DNA of 6,406 nucleotides from Sphingomonadales bacterium (GTDB taxonomy: Bacteria > Pseudomonadota > Alphaproteobacteria > Sphingomonadales > Emcibacteraceae). The position numbers and the translations under genes were made by a program. Numbering within the stretch: the stretch's first letter is position 1; each line of letters begins with the position of its first letter. Positions 1-6,406 of this stretch are shown here, one piece after another. Location: positions 1 to 6,406 of the forward strand of contig DRKK01000027.1 in NCBI GenBank assembly GCA_011051815.1, read 5' to 3'. The notes under the pieces are model-generated. The model did no database searches. It was not told the origin of the DNA and saw only the letters and a program-made list of their open reading frames with translations.

Positions 1-4
1 GCAG

Positions 5-1351
5 TTAACCCGCTTTATCATGTGATCGTTTTTCGGCCTTCCAGGTCAGGGAAATGAGCAATATGGACATGATACAGGCGCCTACAATCATGGCAAAACC
101 TGCATCCCAGCCCGCATTGTCCACCACGGCTCCAATGACCAGGCTGGCGGTAACCGCCCCGCCCACATAGCCGAACAGGCCGGTGAACCCGGCGGCGGTT
201 CCGGCGGCTTTTTTCGGCGCGAGATCCAAGGCCTGCACCCCGATTAACATCACCGGGCCATAGATAAAGAAGCCGATGGCGATCAGCATGGCAATATCAA
301 TGCCCGGATTGCCCGGCGGGTTAAACCAATATATTAAGACGCAAACCATGGTCAGCAGCATATAAATAATGGTGGCCGGGGCGCGGCGTCCCTGAAAGAC
401 CCTGTCGGAGAGCAAGCCGCAGATCAATGTCCCCGGAATGCCGGCCCATTCATACAGGGCATAGGCCCAACTGCTGTCATCAAAGGAGAAATGTTTGACC
501 TCATTCAGGTAGGTCGGTGCCCAGTCAAGCACACCATAGCGGACCAGATAAACAAAGGCATTGGCGATGGCAATGGCCCAGAGCAGCCTGTTATTTAGCA
601 CATGGTCAAAGAATATCTCCCGGGCGGAAAACTCCGTTTCATGGCTTTCATCATAGTCAAAGGATTTTGGGTAATCATTTTTGTATTTCTCAATGGCGGG
701 CAGACCTTGCGACAGGGGCGTATCCCGTACGGTCAGGAAGATAAATACCGCGACGCCAAGGGCGAAAAACCCGTGGAAATAGAGGGTCGCGTGCCAGTCC
801 GCAAAAAGCGATACGCCCAGAATGGCCAGTGGCCCCACAAGGCCACCGCCCACATTATGGGCCACATTCCAGATCGCCATTTTTGTCCCGCGCTCGCCCG
901 GGGCAAACCAGTGAACCATGACCCGGCCACTGGGCGGCCATCCCATCCCCTGAAACCAACCATTGATCATCAGCAGCACGAACATGACGCTGACCGATCC
1001 GGTGGCAAAAGGGACCGTACCCATAAATATCAGGATAGAGGCCGAAACCAGCAGGCCGAGGGACATGAAAACGCGGGCGTTGCTGCGGTCTGATACGCTG
1101 CCCATGAAAAATTTGGACAGGCCATAAGCGATGGATACACCGGACAGGGCAAAGCCCAGATCAGTTTTGGAATAGCCCTCTTCTATGAGATAGGGCATGG
1201 CGAGGGTAAAATTCTTGCGTACCAGATAATATCCGGCATAGCCGATGAATATGCCGATGAAGACCTGCCACCGCAGGCGGGTATAGGTATGATCCACATT
1301 TTCATCGGCGACTTTCGTGGCGCTTGTGGCCGGCTTGAGGATGCCTATCAT
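5..1351 (-). CDS. glpT: Glycerol-3-phosphate:phosphate antiporter GlpT (MFS, OPA family)
   Basis: A 448-residue inner-membrane transporter with 12 predicted helices in two six-helix halves, joined by a hydrophilic loop at about 208-253. It imports sn-glycerol-3-phosphate in exchange for inorganic phosphate. It is close to E. coli GlpT (452 residues, compared from memory) along its whole length. The N-terminus is alignable (ILKPA, then [13 protein letters not shown]), which supports the start. The two phosphate-binding arginines are present: R45 in YYLVRKNF and R271 in [12 protein letters not shown]165 in [11 protein letters not shown]46 and D276 are also kept. MFS loop motifs GSVSDRS (84-90) and [11 protein letters not shown] (313-323) are visible, as is the OPA block [13 protein letters not shown] (131-143). 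Translation probably couples to glpQ through the ATGA overlap; an AAGGA site lies 12 nt upstream, slightly far. Closely related OPA members (UhpT, PgtP) are less likely given this similarity and the glpQ neighbour. The gene is complete, but its downstream region is outside the window. Confidence 0.96.
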   Translation of the reverse strand: MIGILKPATSATKVADENVDHTYTRLRWQVFIGIFIGYAGYYLVRKNFTLAMPYLIEEGYSKTDLGFALSGVSIAYGLSKFFMGSVSDRSNARVFMSLGLLVSASILIFMGTVPFATGSVSVMFVLLMINGWFQGMGWPPSGRVMVHWFAPGERGTKMAIWNVAHNVGGGLVGPLAILGVSLFADWHATLYFHGFFALGVAVFIFLTVRDTPLSQGLPAIEKYKNDYPKSFDYDESHETEFSAREIFFDHVLNNRLLWAIAIANAFVYLVRYGVLDWAPTYLNEVKHFSFDDSSWAYALYEWAGIPGTLICGLLSDRVFQGRRAPATIIYMLLTMVCVLIYWFNPPGNPGIDIAMLIAIGFFIYGPVMLIGVQALDLAPKKAAGTAAGFTGLFGYVGGAVTASLVIGAVVDNAGWDAGFAMIVGACIMSILLISLTWKAEKRSHDKAG

Positions 1352-2433
1352 TTCGTGGGGGCGTCCTTATTCTTTTCTTTCAAGAAGTTTACTGTCAGGT
1401 CGGTAAAATCTGTGAAGACGCCGTCCACGCCAACCTGAAAAAAGAATATATCCAACAGGTCTTCATAGCTTTTGGCATAGGCCGGGATAATTTCTTTTTC
1501 TCGCCGGAAAGTATAGGGATGAATTTCAAGCCCAGCATCATGGGCGGCCTTGACCAGCGGGGTAATTTGTAGGGCGTCGGGCGATGATTGGGTTAAGACG
1601 AGCATATCCTTATCCGGGCCGATGCCATCGGCAAATTTCGCCAGATCCTTCATACCTTTCTGACTGAGAAAAGGCATATATTCCTTGGTATATTCAAGCA
1701 GTTGCACCAGTTTCAGCTCCATGCCCATTTCAGGTAGCAGATCATCATGGATATGTTTTAGCTCTACCGGGTCGAAACATTGTAGATATACTCTGTCGCT
1801 TTTTCGGCTATAGCCATAGGCTTTCAGAACCTTTAAGACCGCCCGTGAAATATCCTGTCCCTCTGATTTGTGAAAGGCCGGGCTTTTTATCTCCGGATAG
1901 ATGCCCACATTGCGGCCTGTTGAAATGTTCAGTCCTTGCACAAGCTCTATTTCATCTTCAAAAGTGTGAATTTTGAAATTGGATTTTCCAAGGGGAAAGC
2001 GATCCGGGAAAACCGCAATTTTCTTGCCGTCTTTCCAATGGAAGCGTTCAGATACGGAAAGTGTCTGAATTTCTGCCAGGGTGAAGTCAATGACATAATA
2101 ACGCCCGTCTTTCCGGCGGCGGTTCGGGAAAATGTCTTTGACGTTTGTGACCGCATCCAGATGATGATCATGGAGAACAATGATCTTTTTATCCCGGGTC
2201 ATCACAAGATCCTGTTCCAGATAATCAGCGCCCATGGCATAGGCCATGGCCTTGGCCGCCAATGTATGTTCCGGTAGATACCCACTGGCCCCGCGATGGG
2301 CGATGACAATCTTTTTGTGCTGTTTGACCATTGTTTCTTTTCCGTATGACAGGGTTGGGCCGATCAATAAATTGGACATAAGGCTGACCAAGATCAGGCC
2401 CAGTCCTTTATGGAATATTTTAACTGGCTTCAT
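1348..2433 (-). CDS. glpQ: Periplasmic glycerophosphodiester phosphodiesterase GlpQ
   Basis: A 361-residue enzyme that hydrolyses sn-glycero-3-phosphodiesters, such as glycerophosphocholine or glycerophosphoethanolamine, to sn-glycerol-3-phosphate and an alcohol. The family is metal (calcium) dependent. The N-terminus ([19 protein letters not shown]) looks like a signal peptide cut at about residues 29-31. The GDPD TIM-barrel fold begins with the hallmark [14 protein letters not shown] at 44-57 (catalytic H46, R47, E55). Metal ligands E73 and D75 lie in [11 protein letters not shown], the second catalytic histidine H88 in VLHDHHLD, and E181/K183 in GIYPEIKSP. The match to E. coli GlpQ as I remember it is strong throughout, including the C-terminal GVDGVFTDF. 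The ATG at 2433 is chosen because it starts the signal peptide and follows the receptor stop by 22 nt, with a weak AGAAAG site 7 nt upstream. The open frame runs up to 2586, but that part overlaps the receptor gene and resembles no GlpQ. The stop overlaps the glpT start by 4 nt. Confidence 0.95.
   Translation of the reverse strand: MKPVKIFHKGLGLILVSLMSNLLIGPTLSYGKETMVKQHKKIVIAHRGASGYLPEHTLAAKAMAYAMGADYLEQDLVMTRDKKIIVLHDHHLDAVTNVKDIFPNRRRKDGRYYVIDFTLAEIQTLSVSERFHWKDGKKIAVFPDRFPLGKSNFKIHTFEDEIELVQGLNISTGRNVGIYPEIKSPAFHKSEGQDISRAVLKVLKAYGYSRKSDRVYLQCFDPVELKHIHDDLLPEMGMELKLVQLLEYTKEYMPFLSQKGMKDLAKFADGIGPDKDMLVLTQSSPDALQITPLVKAAHDAGLEIHPYTFRREKEIIPAYAKSYEDLLDIFFFQVGVDGVFTDFTDLTVNFLKEKNKDAPTK
1364..1368 (-). 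promoter_or_regulatory. Probable glpT ribosome binding site inside the end of glpQ
   Basis: AAGGA on the minus strand lies 12 nt before the glpT ATG, within the last codons of glpQ. The spacing is longer than ideal, so the 4-nt ATGA stop/start overlap is probably the main route to glpT translation. Confidence 0.45.
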
Positions 2434-2455
2434 AATATGGCTTTCTGAGGCAGGA

Positions 2456-5323
2456 TTAAAAACTTTTAACAACGCGCATATAGTAATAGCCGCCGTTATG
2501 GCCAAAGGGGGCCGAACGGCGGGAATAGGTAAAAACCCCCGGCGAGGATACAATACCGTCAATTGATCCAGCCCGGGACTGACCAATTTTGTTCATATCC
2601 GGAAATATATTGAACAGGTTATTGGCTCCGAGGATTAACCTTACCCGCGCTTTATCAAGGAAATATGACAGCTGCAGATCTGTGAGCATTTTGGAGCCGA
2701 ATTTCTGTATATTCTGTCCGGGGCCGGTGGTGGTGTTGCAGGATCCCTCACATACCACATAGGACCCATAGAAATTATTGCGTAACACAAAAGACCATTG
2801 TTTATAGCCGTAATCCAATGTGAAATTTATTCGTGACGAAGGTTGCCATTCTTCAATGATTGACCGGTCCTGCGGGCTGAACAGAACCAGACCGTCGACG
2901 CCGGGCAAAGGTGAGGCGATAGAGCCAGACTTAATTCGGGTCTCTGTTTTATTGGCGGCCAGGGACAGCATCAACCGGTGGCCTGATTTCATGGGGACAT
3001 TATAATTCAGAACAAAATCAACACCCTGCGTTTTGGTGTCGGCCATATTGGTAAAAAATTGCCCGTCTGTGGCTCCTGTTGCCGCCGTGACCAACGGGAA
3101 ATCATCCCCAATGGGAATGCTGCCGGAGATCGCAATTCGGTCATTAATGTCAATCCGGTAATAATCTGCGGTCATGGTCAGGTTATCTGCCAACGTTGCC
3201 ACAAAGCCGAGGCTGTAATTGATGGCGGTTTCTTTTTTTAATTCCGGGATACCCAATGTGCGGGCGACCGTACTGTCATTGCGAAAGGTTCCCCTTTCTT
3301 GCGCGACGGACTGACCGTTCACTTCGACAAACTGGGTGCTGGTGCTGTTAAAGAATTTTTGTTGCATGGAGGGGGCGCGGAAACCGGAGCTTATGGACCC
3401 GCGCAGGGCAAAGGCCGATGAAATCTGATAGCGGGCGGCAAATTTGGCATTTATGCGGCTACCGAAATCGCTGTAATCCTCAAAACGTGCCGCCACATTA
3501 AGCAGGAAATTATTTAGTATTTCTATCTCCACATCCGTATATATGGCCAGATTGTTACGGCCTTCGTCAACAGCATTATCGGGGGAAAAGCCTCGGAAAA
3601 CCTGAAATCCCGGGGCATAAGGAATGGGATTTATATCACAACCGGGGCAATTGCGGTTGAACTGGCCGCCATTTTGATAGGAAACCGGCTCACCTGCGAT
3701 TATCCGGTAATCCTCATGTCGCCATTCCGCACCAAAGGCGATATTGGCTTTTTCATAGGCCTTTGACAGGTCAATATTTACCGTTGTCTGATTAATTTTC
3801 AGCGTGCCCGCATTGGCTGATGTGGGGCTGTCAGCGCCGAAAGAGGCATTGAGGGAATTGGCAATTATAAATTGAAAACTGTTGCCACCGGTGGTGGCGC
3901 TGGCGTCCAATGTCCAGCCTCGTCCCATATCCCACATTACACCGGCCAGAATGGAATGGTCCAATATTCTGGAATTGATCAGGGGGAGAAAACCCTCAGG
4001 GTAAAGCTCAACAACCGTTCGACGGACATCATTGGCCCGGCGGTAAAATCCGGCGGATTGGTTATCCCGGTCCGAATAGGTGCCGAACATGTAAAATTCA
4101 CTATTGTCATCAAAAGGCAGGGCCATATTCATGACCAATGCTTTCTGGCGGGAATCGGAATCGCCAATGCGGAAGTTTTTACGCTCAAAGCTGGCCTCTC
4201 GGGGGTCAATAGCAATATTACCTTCGGCACAGGGTTTCTGCCCGCCGGTTTCAAATTGCAGACAGCCGGTCAGGCCTGCCCGGTTGGTGTTTTTCTTATC
4301 CCGGAATTCAGCGGACAGCGTGAGATGCCCCCGGGACATTAATTTGATGCCGTAACTGCCATTGGCGACAAATGTATCACCGTCTCCCTTATATGTTTGG
4401 CCGTAGGAGCTGGATATATTGCCGCCGTCACTCTGGTCCTTCAGGATAATATTGATCACGCCTGCGATGGCATCGGATCCATATTGGGCCGAGGCCCCGT
4501 CCCGCAGGACCTCAATACGTTTGATGGCACTAGGGGGGATAGCGTTCATATCGACGCCGGTAGCCCCGCGCCCCACAGAAGTGTTAACATGAACCAGCGC
4601 GCTGGTATGGCGGCGTTTGCCGTTGATTAGAACCAGAGTTTGATCGGGCCCAAGGCCGCGCAGGGTCGCCGGTTTTACGGCATCGGTGCCATCGGAAATG
4701 CTTGAGCTTGAAAAATTAAAGCTGGGGGCAAGGGATTGCAGGATGCGGCCGGTTTCAGTTTCACCGGTGGCCATCATACTGCGGGCGCTGATGGTGTCGA
4801 CGGGAACGGGGGTTTTTACGGCGGTCCGGCCCTTTGCCCGGCTGCCGATGGAGATAATCTCCTCAAGGCCGGCGGCCGGGTTGTTATCTGCTTCTGTTGT
4901 GGTTTGAGGGGATGAAATATCATTTTTGTTCTGCGGAATCTTATCAGTATGGTCGCCTTTGGTTCGAATGGTAACGGTGTTTTCTTCGGAAAATTCATAT
5001 TCAAAACCCGTGGCGCGTAGCAGCCGCCTTAGCGCTTGCCGGATAGTGTATTTCCCCTTTAGAGCCGGGACGTTTTGCAGGGGTTCTTTTTGGGCCACAT
5101 AGATCAGTTGAATGCCGGACTGTTTTGAGAATTCAAGCAGGGCGGCGCGCAAAGGCAGGGACTCGATGGTAAAAGAAACGGACCTGGATTGACTTTGAAC
5201 CAGCCGGGAGGGGTCGAGAGCATAAGAATTTGTCGGAAGCAAGGGCGTCAGCACACCGCCGCATATGGTCCAAATAACCATATGTTGCCTAACCCTTGAC
5301 AGACGCGGGCGACTGGCTGACAT
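2456..5323 (-). CDS. TonB-dependent outer-membrane receptor with STN signalling domain (FecA-like transducer)
   Basis: A 955-residue outer-membrane active transporter. Signal peptide: basic start, hydrophobic stretch at about 14-31, likely cut after SYA (residue 35). An STN domain follows at about 48-122 (SLPLRAALLEFSKQSGIQLIY, then ALRRLLRATGFEYE), which in this family contacts FecR in the periplasm. After a polar linker (about 123-151) comes a probable TonB box near 153-160 (LEEIISIG). The plug spans about 170-295, with LRGLGPDQTLVLINGKRRH at 221-239 and IKRIEVLRDGASAQYGSDAI at 267-286. The beta-barrel fills the rest and ends in an aromatic residue (VVKSF), as outer-membrane barrels do. Six mature cysteines fall in three close pairs: C354/C365, C559/C562 and C858/C862. 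The start has a good GAGGAA ribosome site. STN presence and an adjacent FecR make it a signalling receptor. Such receptors usually carry ferric chelates, but the downstream glpQ-glpT genes point to a glycerophosphodiester or other organophosphate. The ligand is inferred, not seen. Confidence 0.97.
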   Translation of the reverse strand: MSASRPRLSRVRQHMVIWTICGGVLTPLLPTNSYALDPSRLVQSQSRSVSFTIESLPLRAALLEFSKQSGIQLIYVAQKEPLQNVPALKGKYTIRQALRRLLRATGFEYEFSEENTVTIRTKGDHTDKIPQNKNDISSPQTTTEADNNPAAGLEEIISIGSRAKGRTAVKTPVPVDTISARSMMATGETETGRILQSLAPSFNFSSSSISDGTDAVKPATLRGLGPDQTLVLINGKRRHTSALVHVNTSVGRGATGVDMNAIPPSAIKRIEVLRDGASAQYGSDAIAGVINIILKDQSDGGNISSSYGQTYKGDGDTFVANGSYGIKLMSRGHLTLSAEFRDKKNTNRAGLTGCLQFETGGQKPCAEGNIAIDPREASFERKNFRIGDSDSRQKALVMNMALPFDDNSEFYMFGTYSDRDNQSAGFYRRANDVRRTVVELYPEGFLPLINSRILDHSILAGVMWDMGRGWTLDASATTGGNSFQFIIANSLNASFGADSPTSANAGTLKINQTTVNIDLSKAYEKANIAFGAEWRHEDYRIIAGEPVSYQNGGQFNRNCPGCDINPIPYAPGFQVFRGFSPDNAVDEGRNNLAIYTDVEIEILNNFLLNVAARFEDYSDFGSRINAKFAARYQISSAFALRGSISSGFRAPSMQQKFFNSTSTQFVEVNGQSVAQERGTFRNDSTVARTLGIPELKKETAINYSLGFVATLADNLTMTADYYRIDINDRIAISGSIPIGDDFPLVTAATGATDGQFFTNMADTKTQGVDFVLNYNVPMKSGHRLMLSLAANKTETRIKSGSIASPLPGVDGLVLFSPQDRSIIEEWQPSSRINFTLDYGYKQWSFVLRNNFYGSYVVCEGSCNTTTGPGQNIQKFGSKMLTDLQLSYFLDKARVRLILGANNLFNIFPDMNKIGQSRAGSIDGIVSSPGVFTYSRRSAPFGHNGGYYYMRVVKSF

Positions 5324-5326
5324 GCG

Positions 5327-5332
5327 TTCCTC
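5327..5332 (-). promoter_or_regulatory. Ribosome binding site of the TonB receptor gene
   Basis: GAGGAA on the minus strand, with 5 nt between GAGG and the ATG at 5323. It is the clearest Shine-Dalgarno of the four genes and supports the chosen receptor start. It directly follows the inverted repeat at 5333-5356. Confidence 0.7.
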
Positions 5333-5356
5333 ACGGTTTGCGGTTTTGAAAACCGT
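5333..5356 (-). promoter_or_regulatory. Nested inverted repeats abutting the receptor ribosome binding site
   Basis: In the fecR-receptor spacer, the minus strand reads ACGGTTT, ten bases, then AAACCGT, a perfect 7-bp inverted repeat (5350-5356 with 5333-5339). Nested in it is a compact palindrome CGGTTTT-C-AAAACCG (5341-5355). The two share the left arm, so as RNA they would be alternative hairpins. The right arm of the outer repeat touches the GAGGAA ribosome site. It could be a protein operator, a translation-control hairpin, or chance. The structure is seen; the function is inferred. Confidence 0.45.
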
Positions 5357-5364
5357 CTCGTTAT

Positions 5365-5390
5365 TCAGGCCATTGGTGTGTCGTGCCTGA
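5365..5390 (-). other. Weak hairpin just after the fecR stop
   Basis: The minus strand has TCAGGC, 14 bases, then GCCTGA, a perfect 6-bp inverted repeat starting 2 nt after the fecR TAG. There is no T-run after it, so it is not an intrinsic terminator. It could reduce read-through or protect the transcript end, or be chance. Confidence 0.25.
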
Positions 5391-5392
5391 TA

Positions 5393-6379
5393 CTATTTCT
5401 CTTTTTTCAATAGTAATATAGCATCATGCCCACTGTCGAGGACTTTTATAGGATAGGCAACGGATAACCCGCGCAACCAATTGTCGATCCCGTCATTCAA
5501 TACCGTACCGGTAAAGCTGATATAGTTGAGAGAGGGGTCACCAATGATGATTTCGCGAGAGGAATATCTGTTCACATCCGCAATTACACTAGCTAGCGGC
5601 GTATTCACCCGAACCAGAAGCCCTTTTTCCCATGAGGTTGCGGCGTCCACATTTGTTGGTTTTACGTCTGAAATACGCCCATCATAATCATAGGAAACGG
5701 CTTTACCTGCTGAAACCCTCGGTAGGGCGGCAGGTGATATATTCTCATTGGTCAACAAGGGGTTAACCTCGACTATGCCCTCAAGTACAGTGACGGTTAC
5801 ATCTTGATTATTTGAATGGATATTGAATTTCGTACCCACAGCCGTCACGGTGCCCTTACCAACCTGAACCACAAAGGGGCGGGCTTTGTTTTTGGCAACG
5901 CTAAAGACGGCTTCGCCACGAACCAATGTGATGTTACGTTGTTCGTCCGTATAATTTACATTGACGATAGACCGTGCCCCAAGGGTAATTTTGGACCCGT
6001 CCTCAAGCTCAATATTTTTATGTTCGGACCGGGCGGTCTGGTATGTTGTTGTTGCGATTGGGCTGGATATATTCTGTTGAACGAAGAAACCAATGGACAG
6101 CGCAACCATTATTGCGGCGGCAATGGGCATGATGCGGCGCATAAGTGTGGTCGTACGACTATTCTTTTCAGGCCATGGCGGGTTCTGGATATTATCCAGT
6201 TCTTCCCAGCATCTCTCTGCATCGACAAAGGCGTTTGCATTGGTATCGTTATCGGCAAGCCATTTCTGCCAAGCCAGATATTCTGATTCTGGCAGGTCAT
6301 CATCCCGAAGTTTTATGAACCACGCGGCGGCTTCGCCCGTTGGATCATCTGCCAGTATTATATTTTTTTTGTTTGTCAT
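5393..6379 (-). CDS. FecR-family anti-sigma / sigma regulator
   Basis: A 328-residue inner-membrane regulator. In the family it binds a cognate ECF sigma factor in the cytoplasm and receives a signal in the periplasm from the STN domain of a TonB-dependent receptor. Visible layout: a cytoplasmic N-terminal FecR/DUF4880-type region at about 12-65 with the usual tryptophans (W20, W37, W40, W58); one membrane segment at about 82-101; a periplasmic FecR domain at about 113-206 (ELEDGSKITLGARS, VRGEAVFSVAK, PFVVQVGKGTVTAVGTKF); and a C-terminal STN-like region at about 252-326 (TPLASVIADVNRYS, FTGTV). The length is normal for the family. The ATG is chosen because it gives a typical N-terminus, but the frame stays open to the window edge and the Shine-Dalgarno is poor, so a start further upstream is not excluded. 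It lies 69 nt before the STN receptor gene, the classic partner arrangement. The expected sigma gene would be upstream, outside the window. The regulated target is inferred from context. Confidence 0.94.
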   Translation of the reverse strand: MTNKKNIILADDPTGEAAAWFIKLRDDDLPESEYLAWQKWLADNDTNANAFVDAERCWEELDNIQNPPWPEKNSRTTTLMRRIMPIAAAIMVALSIGFFVQQNISSPIATTTYQTARSEHKNIELEDGSKITLGARSIVNVNYTDEQRNITLVRGEAVFSVAKNKARPFVVQVGKGTVTAVGTKFNIHSNNQDVTVTVLEGIVEVNPLLTNENISPAALPRVSAGKAVSYDYDGRISDVKPTNVDAATSWEKGLLVRVNTPLASVIADVNRYSSREIIIGDPSLNYISFTGTVLNDGIDNWLRGLSVAYPIKVLDSGHDAILLLKKEK

Positions 6380-6406
6380 TTTATTAATCTGTATCTTTAG
6401 TGCTAA

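Noticed and set aside
602..1093. Plus-strand open frame of 163 codons antisense to glpT
   Set aside because: Arg/His/Pro-rich composition without domain features, opposite a strongly conserved transporter gene; a shadow frame.
2230..2262. GGCC-rich repeated and palindromic stretch (GGCATAGGCCATGGCC)
   Set aside because: It is explained by the conserved GlpQ Ala/Met-rich segment [10 protein letters not shown] and its codons.
2434..2586. N-terminal extension of the glpQ open frame by 51 codons
   Set aside because: It lies inside the 3' end of the receptor gene, resembles no GlpQ, and would put the signal peptide internally. The ATG at 2433 gives a normal signal peptide and family length.
3872..4342. 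Plus-strand open frame of 156 codons antisense to the receptor
   Set aside because: It lies opposite well-supported barrel sequence and has no recognisable motif.
5365..5390. Intrinsic terminator between fecR and the receptor
   Set aside because: The stem is only 6 bp with a 14-base loop and no following T-run.
5324..5392. ECF (FecI-type) promoter or Pho box before the receptor
   Set aside because: No convincing -35/-10 pair and no tandem CTGTCAT-like repeat on the minus strand, so no promoter is called.
5816..6286. Plus-strand open frame of 156 codons antisense to fecR
   Set aside because: It mirrors the conserved FecR domains; its composition looks like a reverse translation artefact.

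Overview
The window holds four complete, tightly packed genes, all on the minus strand and read from the right edge to the left. In transcription order they are: a FecR-type anti-sigma regulator (6379-5393); a TonB-dependent outer-membrane receptor with an N-terminal STN signalling domain (5323-2456); a periplasmic glycerophosphodiester phosphodiesterase, GlpQ (2433-1348); and an inner-membrane glycerol-3-phosphate/phosphate antiporter, GlpT (1351-5). The gaps are 69 nt, 22 nt and a 4-nt ATGA overlap. No gene is supported on the plus strand. I found no RNA gene, mobile element or CRISPR array.

The organism is Gram-negative, since it has an outer-membrane receptor, periplasmic GlpQ and FecR surface signalling. 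The moderate GC content and the receptor type (STN domain, and a plug with the GPDQTLVLINGKRRH block) would suit a marine or environmental Proteobacterium, perhaps an alphaproteobacterium. That placement is a weak inference.

The layout suggests one pathway. The receptor would bring a ligand across the outer membrane using TonB energy. GlpQ would cut glycerophosphodiesters in the periplasm to glycerol-3-phosphate (G3P) and an alcohol. GlpT would exchange G3P for phosphate across the inner membrane. The STN domain and FecR imply transport-coupled signalling to an ECF sigma factor, whose gene would be expected just upstream, outside the window. FecI/FecR/STN-receptor systems are classically tied to iron uptake. 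Linking one to glpQ-glpT suggests a sensed, induced system for scavenging glycerophosphodiesters. This is the main point of interest, and the ligand is inferred only from gene context.

The only gap above a few tens of bases is the 69-nt fecR-receptor spacer. It contains a weak 6-bp hairpin and an unusual palindrome that directly abuts the receptor's ribosome binding site. No intrinsic terminator is visible. GlpT ends 4 nt from the window edge, so the operon end is not seen.
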